DNA of 33,613 nt from Leptolyngbya sp. Prado105 (GTDB taxonomy: Bacteria; Cyanobacteriota; Cyanobacteriia; Leptolyngbyales; Leptolyngbyaceae): contig JALOOO010000028.1 in NCBI GenBank assembly GCA_025454375.1, positions 1-33,613 of the forward strand, read 5' to 3'. Made by a program: the position numbers and the translations under genes. Positions 26,649 through 33,613 of this stretch are shown here, in pieces. Numbering within the stretch: the first letter of the stretch is position 1; the number at the start of each line of letters is the position of its first letter. The notes under the pieces are model-generated. The model did no database searches. It saw only the letters and a list, made by a program, of their open reading frames with translations, and was not told the origin of the DNA.

Positions 26649-26876
26649 ATGGCTTTTTTCCGTCAATACATCGCCCCACTGATTGTCGTTCTCGTCTTCA
26701 TGTTTTCGCTCGTTGTTGTCAGCGCTCGAATTTTTCTTCCCGACGACATGGCAGCACCCGCACCTATCGAAGAACCGAGCAAGGCTGCAACTCCCGATGT
26801 GGACGCAGTTGCAGGATTGCCGCCGACACTCGCTCCTTTCATTCAGGGCTTACCGAATGATCCGACTCAGTTGTAA
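26649..26876 (+). CDS. Small single-pass membrane hypothetical protein (75 aa)
   Basis: An N-terminal hydrophobic helix at about residues 7-29 (YIAPLIVVLVFMFSLVVVSA) is followed by a Pro-, Ala- and Asp-rich tail ending in PNDPTQL. This is a signal-anchor or signal-peptide arrangement; a secreted cleaved form cannot be excluded. I recognise no family, though the tail looks conserved in style with small cyanobacterial proteins. The GNAT gene starts 6 bases after its stop, suggesting a shared transcript. Confidence 0.65.
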   Translation: MAFFRQYIAPLIVVLVFMFSLVVVSARIFLPDDMAAPAPIEEPSKAATPDVDAVAGLPPTLAPFIQGLPNDPTQL

Positions 26877-26882
26877 GCGATC

Positions 26883-27356
26883 GTGTCAGAGTTTGTCCCT
26901 GGATATTCGCTGATCCTCGGCTCAGGTAACGGGCGCGATCGTAAAAAGCTGCTTGCATTTATGCACAATGCTTATATTGAATTGTTTCCTGAAAGAAACT
27001 TTCCTTATCTTGAATCTGCGATCACACGTTTCTTCTCGTCTGAGACACCATTGTGGTGGGTACAGCCCATCGACAGTTTAGCCTGGAATCCGATTGCCGG
27101 ATTGTGGCTCGGAGGCGCGATCGAGCAAGGAACGGGAGAGCGGCAGACGCATATTTTATTGCTGTATGTGATGCCCGAACATCGGCGGAGAGGGATCGGA
27201 GCGGCACTCGTGCGCTACGCTGAAACATGGGCAAAAATGCGTGGCGATCGCCAAATCGGACTGCAAGTTTTTGAAACAAATTTGCCTGCGTTGTCACTCT
27301 ACGAAGCGTTGGGATATGACACCCAATCTCGCTGGATGACAAAATCAATCGATTAG
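26883..27356 (+). CDS. GNAT-family N-acetyltransferase
   Basis: The 157-aa protein has the GNAT fold. The acetyl-CoA motif is RRRGIGAALVRYAETWAK, with HILLLYVMPEHRRRGIG as the preceding beta strand and loop, and NLPALSLYEALGYD at the C-terminus. It probably acetylates a small molecule or a protein N-terminus; the substrate is unknown. The start is GTG at 26883, just after the small membrane gene. The HEAT-repeat gene follows after 18 bases. Confidence 0.9.
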   Translation: MSEFVPGYSLILGSGNGRDRKKLLAFMHNAYIELFPERNFPYLESAITRFFSSETPLWWVQPIDSLAWNPIAGLWLGGAIEQGTGERQTHILLLYVMPEHRRRGIGAALVRYAETWAKMRGDRQIGLQVFETNLPALSLYEALGYDTQSRWMTKSID

Positions 27357-27374
27357 CAGCATAAAATAAATCCT

Positions 27375-28121
27375 ATGTATAGCAATGACGATTTAAAAGT
27401 TTTAGACCTGGAAGAAGATCCATTAGATGACCTTCCTGCAATCGAGGATGAGGTTGCCCCCAAACCTGATCCAGAGGTGATGTTGCCTTTACTCGATGCG
27501 TCTGATGTGCAGCAACGAATGCTAGCAGCACGAGCATTTTGCGATGTGCAAGATAGTCGCGCGATTCCAAAACTGATTGTGCTGTTAGGCGATCCATGTC
27601 CGCTGGTGCGGGTGAGTGCAGCCTATGCGCTGGGGCGAAATCCAAGTCCGGATGCAGTTGAGCCGTTAATCGATCGCTATGTGCAAGATTGGAATGGCTA
27701 TGTTCGCAAAGGGGTCGTTTGGGCGTTGGGAAATTGTCGCGATCGACGGTCTCTCCATACTTTGACAGATGCGGTTAAAACCGATATTTCAGCCGTTCGC
27801 TTGTGGGCAGCAAGTTCTCTCGCACAGATGGCAACGTTGGGATATGACATCATTATTGCGGCTGTTCCGCCTTTAATTGAGGGATTACGGCGCGATCCGG
27901 TTGCTGCGATTCGGAGTAATTGCGCTTGGGCGCTGGGTGAATTGTGTCGGGAGATGCCGTCGAATGTAGTGTATGCAACGGCGATCGATGCTTTGATCGA
28001 AGCGTTTGCTGAAGACGAAGATACGGGCGTGCAAGAAGATGCAAAAGCCTCAATGCTCAAGGTTGGAGATGCACGAGGCTTGCAGGTGATTGAAACGTTA
28101 GAACAAGAAGATTGGTTCTAA
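27375..28121 (+). CDS. HEAT-repeat protein (PBS-lyase HEAT-like)
   Basis: After a short acidic N-terminus the 248-aa protein is a run of about 30-residue HEAT-like repeats from about residue 35 to the end. Examples are AIPKLIVLLGDPCPLVRVSAAYALG, then AVEPLIDRYVQDWNGYVRKGVVWALG, and a late ALIEAFAEDEDTGVQEDAKASML. Cyanobacterial relatives include phycobilin lyase subunits, but without a partner gene here it is best called a protein-interaction scaffold. It is the last gene of the 26649-28121 run. The convergent CP12 gene ends 16 bases away. Confidence 0.9.
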   Translation: MYSNDDLKVLDLEEDPLDDLPAIEDEVAPKPDPEVMLPLLDASDVQQRMLAARAFCDVQDSRAIPKLIVLLGDPCPLVRVSAAYALGRNPSPDAVEPLIDRYVQDWNGYVRKGVVWALGNCRDRRSLHTLTDAVKTDISAVRLWAASSLAQMATLGYDIIIAAVPPLIEGLRRDPVAAIRSNCAWALGELCREMPSNVVYATAIDALIEAFAEDEDTGVQEDAKASMLKVGDARGLQVIETLEQEDWF

Positions 28122-28137
28122 ATAGAGAACTAAGCCT

Positions 28138-28374
28138 TTAGACATCGTAAATCCGGCACTCAGGTGCATCCGGATGATCATCGCAATAGACGACGAGTGG
28201 AGTCTTCGCAGTCGATCGACGGTGTGAGATTTCTGCTTGGACTTCTTCAACTGCATCCCAAGCCGCAGCACAATCGTCTGAAATTGTTCCATTGGTGCTG
28301 CAAACATCGTGAGCGGATACAACGAGATCAGTGAGGCGTTGTTCGATCGAGAGAGTTTCTGTAGCTTGAGCCAT
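28138..28374 (-). CDS. cp12: CP12, redox regulator of the Calvin cycle
   Basis: CP12 is a small, partly disordered protein that binds GAPDH and phosphoribulokinase in the dark and shuts them down; light-reduced thioredoxin releases it. From the ATG at 28374 it is 78 aa, the normal length. The N-terminal pair Cys25 and Cys35 lies in CSTNGTISDDC, followed by the core AWDAVEEVQAE. The C-terminal pair Cys64 and Cys73 lies in YCDDHPDAPECRIYD. Both redox pairs are intact. A longer frame to 28425 adds 17 residues absent from CP12. It converges with the HEAT-repeat gene. Confidence 0.95.
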   Translation of the reverse strand: MAQATETLSIEQRLTDLVVSAHDVCSTNGTISDDCAAAWDAVEEVQAEISHRRSTAKTPLVVYCDDHPDAPECRIYDV

Positions 28375-28588
28375 AACTTTAACCCTTGGTGTAGTGAGAA
28401 CTGGGTGACTCTTTTCAGTGTGCAACCGAATTTTAAAACTGGGCTGAGTCTTACCTTTAATTTAACGATTGGGACGATCGCGCTGTTCGTAATCCGTTCC
28501 TTCCATCTGATAGATACAAGTTATTGCAGAATCTCCGATGATGGGCAAGTGTTAAAAATGTGCCCTAACTCCCCATAGAGCCAAACCA

Positions 28589-29935
28589 ATGAAAGCTTTT
28601 GATAATACATTACTGAGTAACTACATTCAAACGGTGCAGCAGCGAACCCAAGTTTTATATGAGAGTACAAAAAGTAATTCAACAGAAAGTTCTGGACAGT
28701 CTCATACAAACGTAGAAGATTGTTTGGAGGAATTGTTTTCAGCTTTAGAAGAATTAAGCATTGCGGAAGAAGAATTGCGACAGCAAAATGAGATGTTAGT
28801 TTTGGCTCAGTCCGAAATTGAAGCCGAGCGACAGCGTTATCAAGAGTTGTTTGAATTTGCACCGGATGCTTACTTAATTACTGATTTGTATGGAGTGGTT
28901 CAAGAAGCCAATCGGGTTGCAGTTCAGTTATTTAATATTTCTCATCGGCATTTGATCCAGAAACCTTTAGTGAGTTTTATTCCGGATCATCAACGTCAGG
29001 CGTTTCGATCGGTTCTGAATCAATTGCCCACGATTCATCGAGTTCAAGAGTGGGAAACTGTCGCTTGCGGGCGGAAGAATAATCCCTTCACCGCAGCGAT
29101 TACTGTTGAAACCGTCCTCGATCGACAAGGAAGAGCGATCGCACTACGCTGGCTGATTCGCGATATTACAAACCGTAAACGCAGTGAGGCACACCTTCAA
29201 GAAGTTCAAGTTCAAAACTTAGAACTGATCGAAATCGATCGACTCAAAGATCAATTCATGGCGACGATTTCTCACGAACTGCGAACGCCGATGAATGCAA
29301 TTTTAGGATTTTCTCATTTGCTCGGCAACCGTATTGCTCCGATTGGCGATTATCGATTGAGTCAAATGGTGGATTATGTGATCCGCAACAGTCATCATTT
29401 GTTGGCAATGATCGAAGAATTACTCGACTTTTCCAAGCTCAAATCTCGAAAACTTGAACTGCAACCTGTGGGATTTGATCTGGTTCAGATTGCTCACGAA
29501 ACGATGCAAGACCTTCACTGTTTAGCGGAGCAAAAAGGCTTGACACTAGAGCTTGACTGTTCGCAGGATGTTTTACCGATCGTGAATGATCCGGCTCGAG
29601 TCCGCCAAATCTTGGTTAATTTGATTTCTAATGCGATTAAATTTACCGATTCGGGTCGCGTTATGGTGAGAGTCTGGGAAGTCCCGGAAGGGCAAATTCT
29701 GATCGCGGTTCAAGATACCGGAATTGGCATTGACATCGCTGATCAAGAGAATATTTTTCAAGAATTTTGGCAAGTCAATCAATCGCGCACTCGTCAAGTC
29801 GGCGGCACTGGCTTGGGACTGGCGATCGTACATGCTCTTGTAGAATTAATGCGAGGAACGATTTCGATCCAAAGTAAAGTCAATCAAGGCACTACAATCC
29901 GAGTTGAGATTCCTCGCCGCATTGCGCCACTCTAA
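28589..29935 (+). CDS. PAS-domain sensor histidine kinase
   Basis: This 448-aa kinase has no transmembrane segment and is probably cytoplasmic. In order: an N-terminal coiled coil (about residues 45-85, EELFSALEELSIAEEEL), a PAS domain (about 85-195), a dimerisation/phosphoacceptor domain with His229 in ISHELRTPMNAILGFS, and a HATPase domain with N-box Asn348 (ISNAIKF), G1 DTGIG at 376-380 and G2 GTGLGLAI at 406-413. There is no receiver domain and no response regulator gene nearby; its target is unknown. The CheB-type gene follows 36 bases later, so the two probably share a transcript. Confidence 0.94.
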   Translation: MKAFDNTLLSNYIQTVQQRTQVLYESTKSNSTESSGQSHTNVEDCLEELFSALEELSIAEEELRQQNEMLVLAQSEIEAERQRYQELFEFAPDAYLITDLYGVVQEANRVAVQLFNISHRHLIQKPLVSFIPDHQRQAFRSVLNQLPTIHRVQEWETVACGRKNNPFTAAITVETVLDRQGRAIALRWLIRDITNRKRSEAHLQEVQVQNLELIEIDRLKDQFMATISHELRTPMNAILGFSHLLGNRIAPIGDYRLSQMVDYVIRNSHHLLAMIEELLDFSKLKSRKLELQPVGFDLVQIAHETMQDLHCLAEQKGLTLELDCSQDVLPIVNDPARVRQILVNLISNAIKFTDSGRVMVRVWEVPEGQILIAVQDTGIGIDIADQENIFQEFWQVNQSRTRQVGGTGLGLAIVHALVELMRGTISIQSKVNQGTTIRVEIPRRIAPL

Positions 29936-29971
29936 AAGACGCACGATCGTTCATCTTGGCAAGGAGTAGCA

Positions 29972-30988
29972 ATGACCGGACACAACATCATCGCGATCGG
30001 AGCTTCGGCAGGCGGAGTCGAAACATTGTCGAAGTTAGTGAGTCAGCTTCCAAGTGATTTGAACGCTGCGGTTTTTGTTGCGATCCATTTTCCTCCTCAT
30101 GCCACCAGTGTTTTGCCTCAAATCCTCAATCGCCTCAAAACTGTGCCTGCACAGCATCCAGCAGAGGGAGACGCGATCGAGGCTGGACGGATTTATATTG
30201 CTCCGCCTGACTATCATTTATTCATTCAGAAGGGTCGGATTCATCTCGATCACGGGGCACGCGAAAATGGACATCGCCCCGCGATCGACACAATGTTTCG
30301 CTCGATCGCTCACACCTACGGTCGGCGGGTAGTGGGGGTGATTTTGACTGGAACCCTTGATGATGGTGCAGCCGGACTATTAACAATTAAGGCTCAGGGC
30401 GGAGTTGCGCTCGTTCAAGATCCGAATGAAGCCCTATTTACAGGAATGCCAGAGAGCGCGATCAAAACAGTGAAAGTAGATGAGATCTTAAAGGTCAGAG
30501 AGATTGCAACGCGATTAATCGAGCTTTCAAATACGCCGATTCAGGAGAAGAAGCTGATGACGGAAGAAATTTCGCGTGAAGGAGAATGGGTTGCACAGGA
30601 GAAAGCTGCGATCGAGCGCGGAGAGCGATCCGGCATGGCATCTGCTTTTACCTGTCCTGATTGTGGTGGCGTGCTGTGGGAGTTGCAGGATCAAAGTTTG
30701 ATGCGATATCGCTGTCATGTCGGTCATGCTTATTCGATCGATAGTTTGCTTTCAGAAAAGGACAATAGTTTAGAGCGAGCGCTTTGGTCAGCAAATCGTG
30801 CCTTAGAAGAAAAAGCAGCACTGGCACGTCGTATGGCAGCGCAAGCTAAGCGATCGAATCATTTGATGTCGGAGGAGCAATTTTTGGAGCGAGCAGCAGA
30901 GGCAGAGAGTCACGCAGCCGTGTTGAAACAGGTCTTGTTACAACAGATTGAGTTAAAGCTGCAACCTGAGGAGACTAAGAAGAGTTGA
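29972..30988 (+). CDS. CheB-type methylesterase with C-terminal zinc-ribbon-like domain
   Basis: The first 190 residues are the CheB catalytic domain that removes methyl groups from glutamates. The likely triad is Ser12 (IGASAGG), His39 (VAIHFPP) and Asp131 (LTGTLDDGA). There is no N-terminal receiver, so activity is not controlled by direct phosphorylation as in chemotaxis CheB. The C-terminal part has a putative zinc site of Cys228, Cys231, Cys248 and His252 (CPDC, YRCHVGHAYS), then a helical tail. An AAGGAG precedes the ATG. It sits between the PAS kinase and the CheR-type gene. No chemoreceptor is nearby, so its substrate may differ from receptor glutamates. Confidence 0.93.
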   Translation: MTGHNIIAIGASAGGVETLSKLVSQLPSDLNAAVFVAIHFPPHATSVLPQILNRLKTVPAQHPAEGDAIEAGRIYIAPPDYHLFIQKGRIHLDHGARENGHRPAIDTMFRSIAHTYGRRVVGVILTGTLDDGAAGLLTIKAQGGVALVQDPNEALFTGMPESAIKTVKVDEILKVREIATRLIELSNTPIQEKKLMTEEISREGEWVAQEKAAIERGERSGMASAFTCPDCGGVLWELQDQSLMRYRCHVGHAYSIDSLLSEKDNSLERALWSANRALEEKAALARRMAAQAKRSNHLMSEEQFLERAAEAESHAAVLKQVLLQQIELKLQPEETKKS

Positions 30989-31146
30989 GCATTTGAGATG
31001 AATCAAGTGAGGAATTGCGCCGAATCTCAGCTTAAAGAGCGATCGTATCTGTACAGGTTCATCGATCTGTTCGATACTGGGATTTTTCACCCGCCAAATC
31101 TCCCATCTAACTCATAGACTTCTTGCAGATTCGGTTCATATCATTT

Positions 31147-31217
31147 GCTGCATTCCCCCACCCGCGCGTCAACGGCGGGCTAGCGGGACAACCCTGCTAA
31201 ACCAGGCTGAATGCAGT
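31147..31217 (+). ncRNA. Structured RNA candidate in the CheR leader
   Basis: CTGCATTC (31148-31155) and GAATGCAG (31209-31216) close an 8-bp stem, with one extra G-U pair. Inside are CCCGC/GCGGG (31161-31165 with 31175-31179) and AGCGGG pairing with CCCTGCT around ACAA (31182-31198). CCTG (31193-31196) can instead pair with CAGG (31203-31206), which would break the second hairpin. The element ends 21 bases before the GTG of the CheR gene. It matches no riboswitch core I know. The rest of 30989-31238 shows nothing else. Confidence 0.45.
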
Positions 31218-31238
31218 CAGCGTAATAGGGTAAATTGA

Positions 31239-33080
31239 GTGGAAGACCTGACAACGAATATCGAAATTGAAGCCCTGCTCGACTACATCAAATGCAGTCG
31301 TGGCTTTGACTTTACAGGCTACAAGCGACCGAGCCTACTGCGTCGCATCAACAGAGAAATGCAGACAGTCGGCGTTGAGGGCTACGGGAACTATTTAGAT
31401 TATCTCGAAGTTCATCCTGAAGAATTTGTGCAGCTAACTTGCTTTTTTCGCGATCGACCTGCTTGGGATTTCATTCGCAGCGATATCGTACCGAAAATCC
31501 TGGCTCAAAAAGATCCAACTGAACCGATTCGTATCTGGACAGCAGGTTGTGCTTCGGGTCAAGAACCCTACACGATCGCAATGTTACGTGCAGAAGTTTT
31601 GGGGGTTAAAACATTTCGCGATCGCGTCAAAATCTACGCCACAGATATGGACGAAGACGCACTGAATCAAGCACGTCATGCTAGCTATTCCGCTCATGAA
31701 ATGACAGGATTATCACCTGAAAAGATCGAGCAATTCTTCACGCAATCGGACGATCGCTATACGTTTCGCAAAGACTTACGGCAGTCTGTGATTTTTGGAC
31801 GGCATAATCTGATTCAAGATGCGCCCATTTCTAGAATTGATCTGCTCACCTGTCGCAATACTTTGATGTATTTTAATGCCGAAACTCAGACAAAGATTCT
31901 GACTCGATTTCACTTTTCTCTACGCGAGGGTGGCTTTCTGTTTCTAGGTAAAGCTGAAATGCTGCTGTCTCACACCAGCACTTTTGCCCCAGTTCAGTTG
32001 AAACACCGCATCTTCTCAAAAGTGCCCAGAGCGACTTTACCGAATCGACCTGTCGCAACCAGTCAAGCGGCTCAAAATGAAGTTGAGCGCTTCTTACCAA
32101 GCTATACAAGACTTCAGGAATGGGCTTTTGAGACGGCTCCCCTCGCGAGACTGTTAATCGATGCGTCTGGTTTTCTAGCATTAGTGAACGACCGCGCTCG
32201 ATCGCTCTTTGGCATCAGTCCGCGTGATGTGGGTCGCCCGCTCCAGGATTTAGAAATTTCCTACCGTCCCGTCGAACTGCGATCCTGTATTGAGCAAGTT
32301 TATATCGATCGTCGATCGGTGACACTCTGCAATGTCGAATGGCAAACCACTCGCGAACTCATTTATCTCGATGTTCAAATCACACCTTTAATAGATCCCG
32401 CAGACAATATTCTTGGGGTGAGTGTGAGTTTTACTGATGTAACACGGTACAAACGATTACAAGAAGAACTCGAACACTCGAATCAAGAGTTAGAGATGGC
32501 GTATGAAGAACTGCAATCGACGAATGAAGAGCTTGAAACGACGAATGAAGAACTACAGTCGAGCAATGAAGAATTGGAAACCACTAACGAAGAACTCCAA
32601 TCGACGAACGAAGAACTCGAAACAATGAATGAGGAGCTTCAATCGACGAATGAAGAACTCCAAACCGTTAACGAAGAACTCCAACGCCGCAGCGAAGAAC
32701 TCAATCAAAGCAATGCGTTTCTAGAATCGATTCTCAGAAGCTTGAAAGGTGGAGTCGTGGTCATCGATCTAGATTTGCAGGTGCAGATCTGGAATCACAA
32801 AGCCGAAGATTTTTGGGGAATTCGTCCTGAAGAAGTGATCGGGCAAAACTTTTTCAGTCTCGATATCGGGCTACCGGTCGAACAATTGCGCCGACCGATA
32901 CGGGATTGTCTGCTTGGACTTTCTGCGTCCGCCGTTGAAATCGTGCTGACCGCGATTAATCGCCGAGGGCGGAGTATTGAGTGTTATGTCACTTGTACTT
33001 CCTTAGTCAATCATGAAGAAGCCACTCAAGGCATAATTTTATTAATGGAGGAACGGGACGGCGAGGGTGCTGTGAGTTGA
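31239..33080 (+). CDS. CheR-type methyltransferase with PAS domains and heptad coiled coil
   Basis: The 613-aa protein starts with a CheR domain (residues 1-262). The helical N-part includes FTGYKRPSLLRRINREM and the FFRDRPAW motif; the SAM-binding motif GCASGQEPY is at 103-111 and LLTCRNTLMYFN at 202-213. A PAS-like domain (about 290-400) follows, then an unusually regular heptad repeat coiled coil (about 409-492, variants of EELQSTN), then a second PAS domain (about 493-605). In many bacteria CheB, CheR and PAS/kinase parts are fused; here they are separate proteins. The start is GTG. A structured RNA-like leader precedes it. Confidence 0.93.
   Translation: MEDLTTNIEIEALLDYIKCSRGFDFTGYKRPSLLRRINREMQTVGVEGYGNYLDYLEVHPEEFVQLTCFFRDRPAWDFIRSDIVPKILAQKDPTEPIRIWTAGCASGQEPYTIAMLRAEVLGVKTFRDRVKIYATDMDEDALNQARHASYSAHEMTGLSPEKIEQFFTQSDDRYTFRKDLRQSVIFGRHNLIQDAPISRIDLLTCRNTLMYFNAETQTKILTRFHFSLREGGFLFLGKAEMLLSHTSTFAPVQLKHRIFSKVPRATLPNRPVATSQAAQNEVERFLPSYTRLQEWAFETAPLARLLIDASGFLALVNDRARSLFGISPRDVGRPLQDLEISYRPVELRSCIEQVYIDRRSVTLCNVEWQTTRELIYLDVQITPLIDPADNILGVSVSFTDVTRYKRLQEELEHSNQELEMAYEELQSTNEELETTNEELQSSNEELETTNEELQSTNEELETMNEELQSTNEELQTVNEELQRRSEELNQSNAFLESILRSLKGGVVVIDLDLQVQIWNHKAEDFWGIRPEEVIGQNFFSLDIGLPVEQLRRPIRDCLLGLSASAVEIVLTAINRRGRSIECYVTCTSLVNHEEATQGIILLMEERDGEGAVS
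32466..32715 (+). repeat. Degenerate tandem repeat coding for a heptad coiled coil
   Basis: About twelve 21-base units, variants of a sequence encoding NEELQST and NEELETT, run through the middle of the CheR-type gene. The protein has residues EEL at fixed positions, forming a long parallel coiled coil between the two PAS domains. Synonymous changes (AAC/AAT, GAA/GAG) between units show the repeat is not a recent exact duplication. Confidence 0.8.
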
Positions 33081-33127
33081 TCGATCGCACTCTATGAAGG
33101 ATTTTTTCCTGAGTTTTGCACCACTCC

Positions 33128-33414
33128 TCAATAAAGAACACGTTCAGGATCTTCATAGCGCAGCGCACTCCGGTAATTGATGAATTGTCCCAATGCACGA
33201 TGAAACTCAGAAATCGCAGAACTTCCAATGAGGAAGCTTTTCACTTCGATCGCAATTTTCTGTCCCTCGCGCTCAGCAGCCAAAACTCGTTCTGCTCCAA
33301 GATCAATCTCCATATCAACACCCCAACTTTAATTTCTAAAGGGTCGTGTGTGATTTGCCAGCCTTCCTGAATGAGCAAGGATTTCACAATGTCATGAAGT
33401 TTATCTTTGGACAC
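33128..33414 (-). pseudogene. xisH: Frameshifted, truncated xisH (fdxN-element excision controlling factor)
   Basis: The minus-strand text reads SKDKLHDIVKSLLIQEGWQITHDPLEIKV, then continues in another frame as MEIDLGAERVLAAER, KIAIEVKSF and ISEFHRALGQFINYRS, which is XisH. The two frames would join as VGGVDMEIDLGAE if one base were added to the G run at 33321-33324. After DPERVLY an in-frame TGA ends the protein, so the usual C-terminal 30-40 residues are missing. The E-x-K of IEVKSF is the PD-(D/E)XK nuclease-like core. The usual partner xisI is not downstream. Start chosen at GTG 33414. A sequencing error could explain the frameshift but not the missing tail. Confidence 0.8.
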
Positions 33415-33553
33415 GTTCAATTTGAGAAGAGATGCGACTATTTTAGCGATCGACTGAATCAAAAGCCCCTTGATTTAGCGTACAAAACTTAATAGATCCC
33501 CGATCGCACTTTGCAAGACCGCCATTTGGTAGGATTGATAACTGAGATTGCCC

Positions 33554-33613
33554 ATGAAAACGGCGACTAATCAGCAGTTGGAGGACTTATTTCGTGGAAA
33601 ACACGCTTGGTTT
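33554..33613 (+). CDS. Start of an unidentified gene, cut by the window edge
   Basis: An ATG at 33554 opens a frame of 20 codons (MKTATNQQLEDLFRGKHAWF) that remains open to the last base. It is too short to identify. No clear ribosome site precedes it, so it may also be chance. Confidence 0.4.
   Translation, partial: MKTATNQQLEDLFRGKHAWF

Noticed and set aside
28375-28425. N-terminal extension of CP12
   Set aside because: CP12 starts at about the ATG at 28374; the extra 17 residues are unlike the family.
31873-32181. 102-aa minus-strand frame inside the CheR-type gene
   Set aside because: Antisense to a clear catalytic gene with no motif or ribosome site.

Overview
The window comes from a cyanobacterium, probably a filamentous, Leptolyngbya-like one. 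It carries psbK (photosystem II), CP12 (Calvin-cycle redox switch), a CrtD-type carotenoid desaturase, a cyanobacterial-type glgC and a broken xisH gene. The octamer GCGATCGC and its core CGATCG (HIP1) recur throughout, as in many cyanobacterial genomes. The filamentous assignment is inference; membership of the cyanobacteria is firm. Most of the window is chromosomal housekeeping, with no prophage, CRISPR array or insertion sequence visible.

Layout: 1-1020 holds two small genes, one of them a secreted Lys/Ala/Glu-rich helical protein, ending in a strong terminator. 1087-2574 is a long RluA-family pseudouridine synthase. 2575-6162 is a three-gene NrtA/CmpA-type ABC importer (permease, binding lipoprotein, ATPase) with a 411-nt leader rich in inverted repeats and a clear terminator. 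6444-11169 is the minus-strand glycine cleavage operon gcvT-gcvH-gcvP. Divergent to it are glgC and a P-loop kinase. 13274-15346 has a Cys-rich small protein and a MntAB-like metal importer whose promoter region carries a perfect 19-bp direct repeat. 15494-17783 has tgt and psbK with an unknown 251-aa membrane-anchored protein between them. 17789-23946 holds a GST, an unknown, a CtpA-family protease, two membrane unknowns, a fructosamine-kinase-like protein and an M16 peptidase. 24105-25604 is crtD. 25584-28374 has small conserved unknowns, tRNA-Leu(CAA), a GNAT, a HEAT-repeat protein and CP12. 28589-33080 is a signalling cluster: PAS histidine kinase, CheB-type esterase with a zinc-ribbon tail, and CheR-type methyltransferase with a long heptad coiled coil and PAS domains. 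The right edge holds a frameshifted, truncated xisH and the start of another gene.

How they work together: the gcv genes encode three of the four glycine-cleavage proteins of photorespiration. GlgC and CP12 link to carbon storage and light/dark control of the Calvin cycle. The ABC importer probably brings in a small nitrogen or carbon anion (nitrate, cyanate or bicarbonate class), but the substrate cannot be fixed from sequence. The HK-CheB-CheR cluster looks like a sensory pathway built from domains that are often fused in one protein. It lacks an obvious chemoreceptor, CheW or CheA.

Best leads for something new: (1) a multi-branched RNA-like element just upstream of the CheR gene with a possible alternative fold; (2) the separated HK/CheB/CheR cluster itself; (3) the PhoB-like tandem repeats upstream of the metal importer; (4) the palindromes upstream of the NrtA-like importer; (5) the xisH remnant, damaged by what looks like one lost base. 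No wholly unknown multi-gene system is evident.
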